64,000 nucleotides of DNA, taken from positions 98,233 through 162,232 of the forward strand of contig NZ_LMPV01000010.1 of assembly GCF_001423965.1 (NCBI RefSeq). The letters are read 5' to 3'. This document shows positions 1 through 11,280 of this stretch, one piece after another; position 1 is the stretch's first letter; every line of letters starts with the position of its first letter. This DNA comes from Exiguobacterium sp. Leaf196. GTDB lineage: Bacteria > Bacillota > Bacilli > Exiguobacteriales > Exiguobacteriaceae. Made by a program: the position numbers and the translations under genes. The notes beneath the pieces were generated by a model that ran no database searches, was not told the DNA's origin, and saw nothing but the letters and a program-made list of their open reading frames with translations.

Positions 1-764
1 TCATGGACCAAGGCAAACACGTTCTTGTCATCTATGATGACCTTTCAAAACAAGCAGCTGCTTACCGTGAGCTTTCACTTCTCTTGAAACGCCCACCAGG
101 CCGCGAAGCTTATCCAGGGGATGTCTTCTACCTCCACTCACGCCTTCTTGAGCGTGCAGCGAAGTTGAACGACGAGCTTGGCGCAGGTAGCTTGACTGCC
201 CTTCCGTTCATCGAGACGCAAGCGTCGGATATCTCAGCTTATATCCCGACAAACGTTATCTCGATCACGGATGGTCAAATCTTCCTTCAATCGGATCTCT
301 TCTTCTCAGGTGTCCGTCCCGCGATCAACCCGGGTCTCTCGGTATCGCGTGTAGGTGGTTCGGCTCAAGTAAAAGCGATGAAGAAGGTAGCGGGTACGCT
401 CCGTCTTGACCTCGCATCTTACCGTGAGCTTGAAGCATTCGCACAGTTCGGATCTGACCTTGATAAAGCGACTCAGTCGAAGCTTAACCGTGGTGAGCGG
501 ACAGTTGAAGTCTTGAAACAGGACTTGAACCAACCCCTTACTGTCGATAAGCAAGTCATCATCATCTATGCCTTGACTCGTGGTCACCTTGATGATGTTG
601 CTGTAACGGATATTCGTCGTTTTGAAAAGGAACTCAACCTCTGGCTCGATCAAAACCGCAAACAACTTTGCGATGAGATCCGTAAGACAGGTAACCTTCC
701 AGCAGACGAAGAGATCGTAGCAGCAATCTCAGAATTTAAGAAAACGTTCCAAGCGACGGTTTAA
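1..764 (+). CDS. atpA: F1 ATP synthase alpha subunit, C-terminal half (partial, runs off left edge)
   Basis: The reading frame is open from the window edge, so only about the last 254 of some 500 residues are present. It contains the conserved alpha-subunit run around [20 protein letters not shown], the arginine-containing stretch [18 protein letters not shown], and the helical C-terminal domain. The alpha subunit forms the non-catalytic nucleotide-binding part of the alpha3beta3 F1 head on the cytoplasmic face of the membrane. The gamma, beta and epsilon genes follow at short spacing in the standard Bacilli order, so this is the distal part of the atp operon. No internal start is proposed; the first ATG at position 3 is simply an internal Met. 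Confidence 0.97.
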   Translation, partial: MDQGKHVLVIYDDLSKQAAAYRELSLLLKRPPGREAYPGDVFYLHSRLLERAAKLNDELGAGSLTALPFIETQASDISAYIPTNVISITDGQIFLQSDLFFSGVRPAINPGLSVSRVGGSAQVKAMKKVAGTLRLDLASYRELEAFAQFGSDLDKATQSKLNRGERTVEVLKQDLNQPLTVDKQVIIIYALTRGHLDDVAVTDIRRFEKELNLWLDQNRKQLCDEIRKTGNLPADEEIVAAISEFKKTFQATV

Positions 765-800
765 TCCGGCGGAACGCTCTTGATACTAACAAGGTGGTGA

Positions 801-1658
<858 letters not shown>

Positions 1659-1679
1659 TCCCGACTGGCGTAACGATAG

Positions 1680-3113
<1,434 letters not shown>

Positions 3114-3139
3114 GTGACAAAGCATAAGGGGGACTTGAG

Positions 3140-3553
3140 ATGAACACACTTCATGTCAATATCGTCACCCCGGATGGCGAAGTGTATGATGGCGATATCC
3201 GTATGGTCGTTGCGAAGACGATTTCTGGTGAGATCGGGGTTCTCCCGCACCACGTCCCACTCGTGACACCACTCGATATCAGCATCTTGAAGTTGCGCCA
3301 CGAAGATGGCGGACGCACGTTGATCGCTATCAGCGGTGGCTTTATGGAAGTGCGCCAGGATACTGTAACGGTTCTTGCGGAAACTGCGGAGCAAGCAGAC
3401 AAGGTCGATTACGACCGGGCTGCAGCTGCGAAGGTTCGCGCAGAACGTCGTCTCCAGGACACGAAACTATCAGAACTCGAATTCAAACGCGCAGAGCTTT
3501 CATTGAAACGGGCAATCAACCGTCTCAGCTTGAAAGACTACGGTCGCGATTGA
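3140..3553 (+). CDS. atpC: F1 ATP synthase epsilon subunit
   Basis: The 137-residue epsilon subunit has an N-terminal beta-sandwich, starting [20 protein letters not shown] with the [16 protein letters not shown] core. It is followed by a two-helix C-terminal domain rich in Ala, Arg and Lys. Epsilon contacts gamma and the c-ring and inhibits ATP hydrolysis. The start is preceded by AAGGGGG at good spacing. It is the last gene of the atp operon: a strong intrinsic terminator begins 8 nt after the stop. Confidence 0.98.
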   Translation: MNTLHVNIVTPDGEVYDGDIRMVVAKTISGEIGVLPHHVPLVTPLDISILKLRHEDGGRTLIAISGGFMEVRQDTVTVLAETAEQADKVDYDRAAAAKVRAERRLQDTKLSELEFKRAELSLKRAINRLSLKDYGRD

Positions 3554-3560
3554 TTCGACC

Positions 3561-3599
3561 AAAGACCCGAATTCCTTTGCGGAATCGGGTCTTTTTTTG
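3561..3599 (+). terminator. Intrinsic terminator of the atp operon
   Basis: AAAGACCCGA-ATTCC pairs with GGAATCGGGTCTTT with a single bulged base, and a run of seven T follows. It sits directly after atpC. Confidence 0.93.
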
Positions 3600-3870
3600 T
3601 ACGATACGTCAATGATTTTTCTAAAGGCAAACGTTTTCGCAAGAGGGGGGACGATACAGGTTTAAAACACCGTAAAAATGTAAAAGTACATTATATGCCT
3701 CGTCTTCACAATTTCTTCAACATTTTTTCTTTGGAAGACTAAATTTATCTTCAATAAATATATTTTATACGCTAAAATTAATTCAGCGTGTTCTTTTTTG
3801 TTTGCGCAATCATTCATTTTATGAAATCATAGTAAAGTTGGAGAAACTATGAAGAAGAGGTGCAACGAAA

Positions 3871-4104
3871 GTGACATCTATTGGTGTGAGTGCGTTAGTT
3901 AGTATGCTGGTCTACATCGTAGCGATTCTACTCGCTTGGTGGTCCTTATTACCAGTCAAATGGGAGAAAATCCTGCAACATCCTAAAGGACCGCATGCGG
4001 TAGCCTTGCGAACGATTCTAGCCATTGCACTCGGATCGATCGTCGCTCGCTTTTTATTGGATTATGCCGGTTTTGCACAGCGTCTTCAGTTTTTAATTGG
4101 GTGA
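3871..4104 (+). CDS. DUF1146 family small membrane protein (YwzB-like)
   Basis: A 77-residue protein with two predicted membrane helices, roughly residues 5-25 and 46-66, separated by a short basic loop (KWEKILQHPKGPHA). Its pattern matches the DUF1146/YwzB family, which follows atpC in many Bacilli. The role is unknown. The start is GTG, supported by GAAGAGGTG about 8 nt upstream. It is separated from atpC by a terminator and about 270 nt of AT-rich DNA containing a TATTTTATACGCTAAAAT stretch that could hold its promoter. The ywmB gene usually found next in Bacillus is absent here. Confidence 0.85.
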   Translation: MTSIGVSALVSMLVYIVAILLAWWSLLPVKWEKILQHPKGPHAVALRTILAIALGSIVARFLLDYAGFAQRLQFLIG

Positions 4105-4355
4105 ACTTGTAACTGCATTGTAAACCCTGAAATGGTAATTTGTTTTAACATGGAACAGGACACTGCTCTTTCAATGAAGGAACACAGTCATTTAGCAATC
4201 ATCTAACATTACAATCGAAACGTCGTATTGGCTTTGGAGTAAGAGATCAACTATAGGGAAGTTTCTTTTCTAACATTCGTTGAATTCCAACTATGATCCT
4301 CACCAATCACGAATTGAACATACTAGAACAGAAACGAAGCAGAGGAGTAGGGAGA

Positions 4356-5660
4356 ATGGAAAAAATCGTTGTCCGTGGCGGACGTAAATTAGCTGGAACA
4401 GTCAAAGTAGAAGGTGCAAAGAACGCGGTCTTAAAAACACTCGTCGCGACATTGCTTGCATCAGAGGGCCAATCGGTTCTTCAAAACGTACCACGTCTAG
4501 CAGACGTCTATACAATCAATAACGTCTTACGCAACTTGAATGCGGAAGTCGAGTTCGACGCTGAAGCAAATACGGTGACGGTCAATGCCGAACCGAATCT
4601 CAAAGATGAAGCGCCACTCGAATACGTCCGTAAGATGCGGGCTTCGATCCTCGTCATGGGTCCATTACTTGCACGTCTCGGTCGCGCACGTGTCGCGATG
4701 CCAGGTGGCTGTGCGATTGGTTCACGTCCAATCGATCTTCACTTAAAAGGCTTCGAAGCGATGGGCGCGAAGACGATCATCGGAAACGGATTCGTCGAAG
4801 CACATGTTGACGGTCGTCTCAAAGGTGCGAAAATCTACCTCGACTTCCCATCAGTCGGTGCGACAGAAAACATCATGATGGCTGCGACACTCGCAGAAGG
4901 AACGACAGTTATTGAGAACGTCGCAAAAGAACCAGAAATCGTTGATCTTGCGAACTTCTTGAACGCAATGGGCGCAAAAGTCCGCGGTGCAGGTACAGAA
5001 ACGATCCGCATCGAAGGCGTCGAGAAATTACACGGTGCAACACACTACGTCATCCCAGACCGGATTGAAGCAGGTACGTTCATGATCGCAGCAGCAATCA
5101 CAGAAGGTGACGTCGAAGTCATCGGTGCAGAGCGTGAACACCTTCGTCCACTCATCTCGAAGATGGAAGAAATGGGCGTTAAGATCACGGATACAGAAGA
5201 AGGTCTCCGTGTCGTTGGTCCAGAAAAACTCGAAGCAGTCGACGTCAAGACGATGCCACATCCAGGGTTCCCGACAGATGTTCAAGCACAAATGATGGCA
5301 CTTGTTCTCAAAGCAGGCGGCACATCGGTCATCACGGAAACAGTTTTCGAGAACCGCTTCATGCACGTCGAAGAATTCCGTCGTATGAACGCAGATATCA
5401 AAATCGAAGGTCGTTCATCGATCATCAATGGTGGCGTTCAATTACAAGGTGCAGAAGTGCTCTCAACAGACCTTCGCTCAGGTGCGGCACTCGTCACAGC
5501 AGGATTGATTGCTGAAGGCGAAACGCGCGTTGGCGCACTTCACCACATCGACCGTGGATACGTCGACTTCCACTTGAAGTTACAAGCACTTGGTGCAGAC
5601 GTAGAACGTGTGACAGAAGAAGCGGCAGTCGTTGAAGAAACAGCTGCAACAAAACTTTAA
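4356..5660 (+). CDS. murA: UDP-N-acetylglucosamine 1-carboxyvinyltransferase MurA
   Basis: MurA transfers enolpyruvate from PEP to UDP-GlcNAc, the first committed step of peptidoglycan synthesis in the cytoplasm. The protein has 434 residues, the normal length, starting [22 protein letters not shown]. The loop [10 protein letters not shown] carries the active-site Cys (about residue 119), the residue attacked by fosfomycin. The frame is open further upstream to 4293, but the ATG at 4356 is chosen because of the AGGAGTAGGGAG ribosome-binding site and the family N-terminus. Position after the DUF1146 gene marks it as the murAA-type copy. A terminator follows 10 nt after the stop. Confidence 0.97.
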   Translation: MEKIVVRGGRKLAGTVKVEGAKNAVLKTLVATLLASEGQSVLQNVPRLADVYTINNVLRNLNAEVEFDAEANTVTVNAEPNLKDEAPLEYVRKMRASILVMGPLLARLGRARVAMPGGCAIGSRPIDLHLKGFEAMGAKTIIGNGFVEAHVDGRLKGAKIYLDFPSVGATENIMMAATLAEGTTVIENVAKEPEIVDLANFLNAMGAKVRGAGTETIRIEGVEKLHGATHYVIPDRIEAGTFMIAAAITEGDVEVIGAEREHLRPLISKMEEMGVKITDTEEGLRVVGPEKLEAVDVKTMPHPGFPTDVQAQMMALVLKAGGTSVITETVFENRFMHVEEFRRMNADIKIEGRSSIINGGVQLQGAEVLSTDLRSGAALVTAGLIAEGETRVGALHHIDRGYVDFHLKLQALGADVERVTEEAAVVEETAATKL

Positions 5661-5670
5661 GCACTCATTC

Positions 5671-5707
5671 AAGAGCATTCTCTCGTTTCTGGGAGGATGC
5701 TCTTTTT
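5671..5707 (+). terminator. Intrinsic terminator after murA
   Basis: AAGAGCATTCTCTC pairs with GGGAGGATGCTCTT around a short loop, followed by a T-run. Confidence 0.88.
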
Positions 5708-5877
5708 GTCGTCTTTTCAAAAAGATGACAATGAAATCAGAAAAGCCGAAAAAGAAAGTCGTTTCACGATGAGGCATATGCTAGAATTGAAAGGTATGTA
5801 TACATAAATGGGTTAGACGTCCAAACGACGTTCTATATTTTGGAAGAATAGCCAGTGGATAAAGGAGAGCACACGAG

Positions 5878-6858
5878 ATGTTTTCAAGAGATATCGGAAT
5901 CGACTTAGGGACGGCGAATGTCGTCATTCATGTAAAAGGTAGAGGCATTGTCCTCGATGAGCCATCGGTCGTCGCGATCGATAAGGCGACAGGCAAGATT
6001 CACGCGGTAGGGACAGAAGCACACTTGATGGTGGGCCGGACACCGGGAAACATCGTGGCCATTCGACCGCTTCAAGACGGCGTCATTGCTGATTTCGAAA
6101 TGACAGAAGCGATGCTACGCCATTTCATCGATAAGATTGAGGTCCGTAAGATGTTCGGTGGAGTCCGCATGTTGATTTGTACACCAGCAAGCATCACAAC
6201 GGTCGAAGCAAAAGCGATTCGCCAAGCTGGTGAAAAATCAGGTGCGAAGACGGTCTTCCTCGAAGTCGAGCCGAAGGTCGCAGCAGTCGGTGCCGGTATG
6301 GACATTTGGATGCCAGCAGGGCACATGGTCATTGATATCGGTGGCGGAACGACGGATGTTGCTGTACTTTCAATGGGTGATATCGTTTGCGGTGAAACGA
6401 TCAAAGTCGCAGGTGACCGGTTTGATCACGATATCATCCGCTCGATCAAGGATACGCATAAGTTGATCATCGGGGAACGGACAGCGCAAGCCGTCAAGAC
6501 GACGGTCGCGACGGTCTCAGAAGACGGACGTCGGGAACAGATGGATATTCGTGGACGTAATCTCGTGACGGGCTTACCGCACAACATCACGGTGACATCA
6601 GAAGAGATGCATGAGGCACTCGCAGAAGCAGCAATGGAGATCGTCGAAGCAACGAAGCGTGTGCTCGAGAAGACACCACCAGAGCTTGCAGCGGACATCA
6701 TCGACCGTGGCATCATCCTGACGGGTGGGGGCGCACTTCTTGACGGAATCGACCAGTTACTTGCAAAAGAACTCGGCCTACCAGTTCTGATTGCAGAAGA
6801 TCCGATGTTATGTGTCGCACGCGGTACAGGGATCATGCTCGACAATCTTGGGAAGTAA
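5878..6858 (+). CDS. mbl: MreB-like actin homologue Mbl (cell-shape determinant)
   Basis: A 326-residue bacterial actin. It begins MFSRDIGIDLGTANVVIHVKG with the phosphate-1 loop DLGTAN. It also contains GRTPGNIVAIRPLQDGVIAD, phosphate-2 (IDIGGGTTDVAVL) and the adenosine loop (LTGGGALLDGI). Mbl polymers under the membrane organise cylindrical cell-wall synthesis. Mbl is preferred over MreB because flhO and flhP lie downstream, as in Bacillus, and the usual mreC/mreD partners are absent. The start follows AAAGGAGAG. Unlike in Bacillus, spoIIID is not found immediately upstream. Confidence 0.93.
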   Translation: MFSRDIGIDLGTANVVIHVKGRGIVLDEPSVVAIDKATGKIHAVGTEAHLMVGRTPGNIVAIRPLQDGVIADFEMTEAMLRHFIDKIEVRKMFGGVRMLICTPASITTVEAKAIRQAGEKSGAKTVFLEVEPKVAAVGAGMDIWMPAGHMVIDIGGGTTDVAVLSMGDIVCGETIKVAGDRFDHDIIRSIKDTHKLIIGERTAQAVKTTVATVSEDGRREQMDIRGRNLVTGLPHNITVTSEEMHEALAEAAMEIVEATKRVLEKTPPELAADIIDRGIILTGGGALLDGIDQLLAKELGLPVLIAEDPMLCVARGTGIMLDNLGK

Positions 6859-6881
6859 GAAAATCGTGATTGATTAAAAGA

Positions 6882-6921
6882 TGGTTCTTCTCAGTGATGG
6901 GAAGGACCACTTTCATTTTTT
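6882..6921 (+). terminator. Probable terminator after mbl
   Basis: TGGTTCTTC pairs with GAAGGACCA (one G-T pair) across a 10-nt loop, followed by a T-rich stretch about 25 nt after the mbl stop. Confidence 0.6.
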
Positions 6922-6984
6922 GGACAATGTTGAAGAAAAGAAAGGCTTGCCCCATTTGATCCGCTTTTCTCAGGCAAGACACAA

Positions 6985-7020
6985 ACCCGTGTTCACTGTT
7001 CGTATAACAGTGAACACGGG
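6985..7020. terminator. Long perfect hairpin between convergent genes
   Basis: A 16-bp perfect inverted repeat (ACCCGTGTTCACTGTT and its complement) flanks the 5-nt loop CGTAT. It lies between mbl on the plus strand and the convergent gene ending at 7119. T-rich but interrupted sequence follows on both sides, so a bidirectional terminator is the likeliest role, although neither side has a clean T-run. Confidence 0.6.
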
Positions 7021-7118
7021 TCTTGTTTGTCTCTGACGGCGCAAAAATTTGCACTTTTCCTGTAGGAGTCGGATTAATGGTAGCAAGCCTCTTGTCATGT
7101 CTTCTTTTGAGCCTGTCC

Positions 7119-7988
7119 TTACTGCGTACTACGCATGAAAGCCTGGTAGGCTTCAAAATCATGATAGACAATGGCACTTGGTGGCAACGAACTTGCCATC
7201 GTCTGATTAACGAGCTGATTTAGTTGCGTCCGTGTTTTGCCGTAGAACGTAATGTCCGGTGTTTCCGGAAGCTCCGTGAATTCGATAGCATACGATAAAC
7301 GATATCCGTTACTCGCTGCATACAATGCATCCGTCATCGTGATGGCGCCAAGTCCGTTACCGCCACCGTAAACGGTCCGGTAACTCATCAACGTGACTTC
7401 GTCAGCGAGATCCATCGCCCATTCGCTGATGGAACGCCCACCTGCACCCTGTACGGTATGGAACCAGAACGGGAGGAACAGCTGAAGCGGTAATCCTTCA
7501 GCAGATGCTTTTTCGCGGAAGGCGAGTAAGATGCGTTCGTAGGAGGCGATGACTCCTGGCTGGTCCGTCTCCCATTCCGGTAAGGCGTACGGTTCGAGAT
7601 CGACACTGATACCGTCCGGATGACTGATCGTCTCCTGCTGATAGGTCGAGATCCAGGCTAGCGGATCCTCGACGTTCGGTCGAGCTGTCGTTCCTTCGTT
7701 TGTAATCCAGCGCGGCTGTCCGAACAGAAAGTAGACTTCGATTCCGACAGCATGCGCTTTTTCAACGAACGTTCGGTAGAGAGTACGGTCACCCTCGACA
7801 GCGACATGCAGATAGACACGTTTCATCTGTCTGTTTGCCAGCTGATTGATCTTCGTTGAAATGGATTTGGCCTCTGGGATGGACCAGATGACCGTGTGAC
7901 GAGTGACGGAAACGGCAGCTGAACTCTTGAGCGGTAGTCCGAATTGAAGCAACGATAGGCAGACTACGCTAATCAAAAAGCGTTTCAT
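7119..7988 (-). CDS. Secreted protein with a GH18-like TIM-barrel signature
   Basis: A 289-residue protein with a signal peptide (MKRFLISVVCLSLLQFGLPLKSSA, cut near residue 24). It carries the segment DGISVDLEP (residues 125-133), which matches the glycoside hydrolase family 18 motif DGxDxDxE except for Ser at the second Asp. The last acidic residue, the catalytic acid in GH18, is present (E132). Other segments (RVYLHVAVEGD, VEVYFLFGQ-like strands, DEVTLMSYRTVYGG) are consistent with successive strands of a TIM barrel. Function is unknown; a carbohydrate-binding or hydrolytic role outside the cell is inference. It is convergent with mbl, with an AGGAGTG site before its start. Confidence 0.75.
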   Translation of the reverse strand: MKRFLISVVCLSLLQFGLPLKSSAAVSVTRHTVIWSIPEAKSISTKINQLANRQMKRVYLHVAVEGDRTLYRTFVEKAHAVGIEVYFLFGQPRWITNEGTTARPNVEDPLAWISTYQQETISHPDGISVDLEPYALPEWETDQPGVIASYERILLAFREKASAEGLPLQLFLPFWFHTVQGAGGRSISEWAMDLADEVTLMSYRTVYGGGNGLGAITMTDALYAASNGYRLSYAIEFTELPETPDITFYGKTRTQLNQLVNQTMASSLPPSAIVYHDFEAYQAFMRSTQ

Positions 7989-8088
7989 TTCAATTTCACT
8001 CCTTCGTGTGGATTACCTTACTATCGGTCGTTGCGCATTCACTTATATGCATCAAAGGTCCTGTTCTACACTTTGACAGTTCAAATCC

Positions 8089-8117
8089 TAGACATTTCAC
8101 ATTGTGAAGTGTATATT
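8089..8117 (+). promoter_or_regulatory. Promoter with palindromic operator ahead of the MFS gene
   Basis: A -35-like TAGACA (8089-8094) and a -10 TATATT (8112-8117) are 17 bp apart. The spacer contains a 13-bp perfect palindrome, TTCACATTGTGAA; extended to 8092-8112 the palindrome is 21 bp with one mismatch. A dyad inside the promoter spacer is a classic repressor-binding arrangement. No regulator gene is adjacent. Confidence 0.6.
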
Positions 8118-8168
8118 AAAAATTGTTACCTTGAAACGAATTGTCAAATAAAAGGAAGTGATGCCACA

Positions 8169-9368
8169 ATGCCATTGTGGAAAAGAAATTTAGTAGTCGT
8201 CTGGTTCGGTAGTTTTTTGACTGCCGCCGCTCTTAGTCTCGTTTTACCGTTTTTGCCCTTATTCATTGAAGAGCTCGGTGTCGACGGCCGACAAGATATT
8301 ACGACGTGGTCCGGGATCGCCTTTGGTGCTACCTTCCTCGTCGCTGCGATCGTCTCACCGATTTGGGGACGTCTTGCCGATCGAAAAGGACGTAAGCTCA
8401 TGCTACTCCGAGCAAGTCTTGGTATGTCGATCGTCATGTTCTTGATCAGTTTCGTCCAAGATGTGTATCAACTTGTATTCTTACGTCTTGTCATGGGAGC
8501 CGTCTCCGGATTCATCTCAGCCGGAATTACAATGGTTGCTTCCCAAACCCCAAAAGAGAAAAGTGGCTGGGCGCTCGGCACCCTGTCGACCGGTGGGATT
8601 GCTGGTGGATTGCTAGGACCTCTTATTGGAGGATTCCTCGCCGACGTTGTTGGGCTTCGACCCGTTTTTCTCTTTACGAGCGTTCCGCTCTTCATGACCT
8701 TCCTCGTGACCTACTTCTTCGTCAAAGAAGAATTCGTCCCACTGGAAGTCAAAAAGATGGCGTCTGCGAAGGAAATCATCCAGTCACTTCGCCATCCGGA
8801 ACTCATTTTAAGCCTCTTCTTGACGACGTTCCTGATTCAGTTCGCGGCACAATCGATTAGTCCGATTCTTTCGCTGTACGTCCGGGAACTCAGTCCGGGT
8901 ACGGAACGACTTGCCTTGTTATCTGGGATTGTTGCCTCGGCACCAGGGATTGCGGCACTGATCGCTGCACAACGACTGGGTCGTCTATCCGATAAGATTG
9001 GCGCTGAGCGTGTCTTATTCTTTGCGTTACTCATCTTTGCAGCTTTCTTGATTCCGCAAGCATTCGTCACGGATACAAGTCAATTGATCGTCTTACGGAT
9101 GGGGATCGGTTTTGCGACAGCAGCACTGCTGCCATCTGTCCAAACCTTGTTACGGAAGAATACGCCAGCGAATGCATCGGGACGGATCTTTGGATATAAC
9201 CAGTCCGCGCAGTTCATGGGGAACTTCCTCGGACCACTCGCAGGTGGACAGATTGCCGGTCACTTTGGTTTTGAAGCGCTGTTCCTCTTTACTGGCTTGA
9301 TCGTCATCACGAATGCGGTGCTAGAGCGAACACAAACGGCTGTTTTAAAGAAAAATCCGAATAACTAA
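8169..9368 (+). CDS. MFS drug/metabolite exporter (MdtG-like)
   Basis: A 399-residue integral membrane protein with about twelve hydrophobic segments. It has the MFS motif A between TM2 and TM3 (GRLADRKGRKLML) and a repeated version in the second half (LGRLSDKIGAERVL). The overall pattern fits the multidrug H+-antiporter group that includes MdtG and Bacillus relatives; the substrate cannot be told. The frame opens at 8031, but ATG 8169 is preferred because AAAGGAAG lies about 10 nt upstream and the protein then begins MPLWKRNLVVVWF, as in the family. A palindrome in the upstream promoter suggests induction by a small-molecule-responsive repressor encoded elsewhere. Confidence 0.88.
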   Translation: MPLWKRNLVVVWFGSFLTAAALSLVLPFLPLFIEELGVDGRQDITTWSGIAFGATFLVAAIVSPIWGRLADRKGRKLMLLRASLGMSIVMFLISFVQDVYQLVFLRLVMGAVSGFISAGITMVASQTPKEKSGWALGTLSTGGIAGGLLGPLIGGFLADVVGLRPVFLFTSVPLFMTFLVTYFFVKEEFVPLEVKKMASAKEIIQSLRHPELILSLFLTTFLIQFAAQSISPILSLYVRELSPGTERLALLSGIVASAPGIAALIAAQRLGRLSDKIGAERVLFFALLIFAAFLIPQAFVTDTSQLIVLRMGIGFATAALLPSVQTLLRKNTPANASGRIFGYNQSAQFMGNFLGPLAGGQIAGHFGFEALFLFTGLIVITNAVLERTQTAVLKKNPNN

Positions 9369-9372
9369 TGAG

Positions 9373-9417
9373 AAGCTTCCATTTCCTAGACTGTGTTTGG
9401 GGAACGGAAGCTTTTTT
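9373..9417 (+). terminator. Intrinsic terminator after the MFS gene
   Basis: AAGCTTCC and GGAAGCTT pair, with a long loop containing further partial pairing, followed by six T. Confidence 0.8.
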
Positions 9418-9646
9418 CATAGGATTGACCTTAAGTATCTTTAAATTATTATCTAAAGTATAACAAAATTTGTTAATTTTCAATATGTAAACTATTAAAA
9501 AGTGGATTATGGAATTGAGGTAGGTCTTTCGATGCATCTCTGCTGAATATTACCGTTTTGTTCAAAAAAGCTCATAATTCCTCTTCGGTCGACCGATATA
9601 CTGAAAGGAAAGAATTGAACATGAAGTCAATGAGGAGATGGAACGC

Positions 9647-10435
9647 ATGCTACGAGGAATGTACACGGCGTCGAATGCGATGCAGGCATTACAACGTCAA
9701 CAGGAAATGCTCAGTAACAACTTGGCGAATGCGCGGACGCCGGGCTTCCGCGCTGATCAAGCATCACTCCGGACGTTTCCAGAGATGCTGATCCAGCAAA
9801 CAGCAAACAATGAACGGACGGGTGTGAGAGGAGTCGCGACGGTCGGGAAACTCGCGACCGGTGTCTTCATGCAGGCAGCGACCCCGAACTTCACGCAAGG
9901 TTCGATCACGGAGACAGGCAATGCGACCGATCTACAAATCAGTTCACTTGAAGGAGCACCGCTCTTCACGATTCGTCACCGGGATCCGTTGACAGAAGAG
10001 GAAGAGACGCTTTACACGACGAACGGACAGTTTGCCGTCGGACAAGACGGGTTACTCCGGACGACAGAAAATGATCTCGTTCTTGATACGAACGGACAAC
10101 CACTCGACGTCGTCAATGAGGACTTCAAAGTCGACGCGGACGGAGCCGTCACGGATGGAAATGGTCAAGCGATCGGCAATCTCGGTCTCGTCGTAACGGA
10201 TCAACCGGAGACGCTCGAGCGGACAGGAAATGGTTTGTTCCGTTCAGCCAATCCATTGAATGCCGGAAACGTCCGAGTCGATCAAGGTGTACTCGAACTC
10301 GGAAATGTCGAGATTGAACAGACGATGGCGGAGATGAATGCTGGTCTGCGTCAGTTCGAAGCCAATCAAAAAGTCATTCAAGCGTACGACCGGACAGCGG
10401 AAAAAGCTGTTTCCGAAATCGGACGCGTTCGCTAA
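9647..10435 (+). CDS. flhO: Flagellar hook-basal body protein FlhO (FlgF/FlgG-like)
   Basis: A 262-residue rod-type protein. The N-terminal rod motif is MLSNNLANARTPGFRADQ, and the C-terminal helix has NAGLRQFEANQKVIQAYD, both typical of the FlgE/F/G/K axial protein family. It forms part of the distal rod outside the membrane. The ATG at 9638 is possible, but 9647 is favoured because GAGGAG lies 9 nt upstream and the protein then starts MLRGMYTASNAM as in FlhO. It follows mbl and precedes flhP as in Bacillus subtilis, away from any main flagellar operon. An ACCGATAT sequence at 9592-9599 resembles a sigma-D -10 box but has no clear -35. Confidence 0.92.
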   Translation: MLRGMYTASNAMQALQRQQEMLSNNLANARTPGFRADQASLRTFPEMLIQQTANNERTGVRGVATVGKLATGVFMQAATPNFTQGSITETGNATDLQISSLEGAPLFTIRHRDPLTEEEETLYTTNGQFAVGQDGLLRTTENDLVLDTNGQPLDVVNEDFKVDADGAVTDGNGQAIGNLGLVVTDQPETLERTGNGLFRSANPLNAGNVRVDQGVLELGNVEIEQTMAEMNAGLRQFEANQKVIQAYDRTAEKAVSEIGRVR

Positions 10436-10447
10436 TAGGAGGATATG

Positions 10448-11230
10448 ATGCAATCAATCTATACATCCGCAAGTACGATGGGACAACTGCAAAAACAGCT
10501 TGATACGACCGGGCAAAACCTTGCCAATGTGGATACGAACGGCTATAAACGGCGGGATGCTCAGTTCAATGAACTGCTCGTCCGTAACATCAATAACCAA
10601 GCGACAGGCTTCACGCCAGGTCCCTTGACGACGCCAGAGGGGCTTCGACTCGGCGTTGGTGGTTATGTCGCGAACGAAGCGACACGTTTTGGCGTCGGAA
10701 CGTTCCGGACGACGGATCGAAAACTCGATGCGGCACTCGGAAACCCGCACCATTTCTTCGGTGTCATCGATACGGATGGCGTGACGAAGTTTACGCGGGA
10801 CGGAAACTTCCAGTTGTCGCCGCAAGCGAACGGACAGGTTCTGTTGACGGACGATGCCGGGCGCTCCGTCATCAACCAGGCGAATGATCCAATCGTCTTA
10901 CCGGCGAACGCGACCGAGATTGAACTGAACAAGGACGGCAACATCACCGGCATCTTAAACGGGGATCGTCGTGTCCTCGCTCGAGTGGGTGTCGCGGACA
11001 TCCCGAACTACGGAGAGCTGACGGAAGTTGGGGGAGGCTTGTTCACGGCAACCGGACAATACCAGAATGCGACAGGGAATCCGTTGACGGTCGGTCGGCT
11101 TGAGACATCGAACGTCGATATGGCGCTTGAGATGACGAACTTGACGCAACTCCAGCGGGCGTATCAGTTTAACTCGAAAGCGTTGATGACGAGTGATCAG
11201 ATGATGGGGATCGTCACGTCACTGAAATAA
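10448..11230 (+). CDS. flhP: Flagellar hook-basal body protein FlhP (FlgG-like)
   Basis: A 260-residue paralogue of FlhO. The N-terminal rod motif is TTGQNLANVDTNGYKRRD, and the C-terminal region has SNVDMALEMTNLTQLQRAYQFNSK, which closely follows FlgG-type proteins. It is a distal-rod component assembled outside the membrane. Two adjacent ATGs (10445 and 10448) are possible; 10448 leaves better spacing from the AGGAGG at 10437-10442. It lies 12 nt after flhO, so the two form one operon that ends in a bidirectional terminator. Confidence 0.93.
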   Translation: MQSIYTSASTMGQLQKQLDTTGQNLANVDTNGYKRRDAQFNELLVRNINNQATGFTPGPLTTPEGLRLGVGGYVANEATRFGVGTFRTTDRKLDAALGNPHHFFGVIDTDGVTKFTRDGNFQLSPQANGQVLLTDDAGRSVINQANDPIVLPANATEIELNKDGNITGILNGDRRVLARVGVADIPNYGELTEVGGGLFTATGQYQNATGNPLTVGRLETSNVDMALEMTNLTQLQRAYQFNSKALMTSDQMMGIVTSLK

Positions 11231-11238
11231 AACATCAC

Positions 11239-11278
11239 AAAAGGGTGATGCTTCTCGCAAGAGAGGTATCACCCTTTT
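11239..11278. terminator. Bidirectional terminator between flhP and the convergent dehydrogenase gene
   Basis: AAAAGGGTGAT pairs perfectly with ATCACCCTTTT. A/T runs are built into both arms, so it can act on both strands. Confidence 0.88.
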
Positions 11279-11280
11279 CA

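Noticed and set aside
306..665. 119-codon open frame on the minus strand inside atpA
   Set aside because: It lies opposite a strongly conserved gene, has no ribosome-binding site and a composition expected from the mirrored codons.
3600..3660. Possible cre site around GGCAAACGTTTTCGC
   Set aside because: Only the central ACGTTTTC fits and the flanking bases miss the consensus; it also lies far from a clear promoter.
9560..9600. Sigma-D promoter for flhO
   Set aside because: ACCGATAT at 9592 resembles the -10, but no TAAA-type -35 stands at 14-16 bp; too weak to annotate separately.
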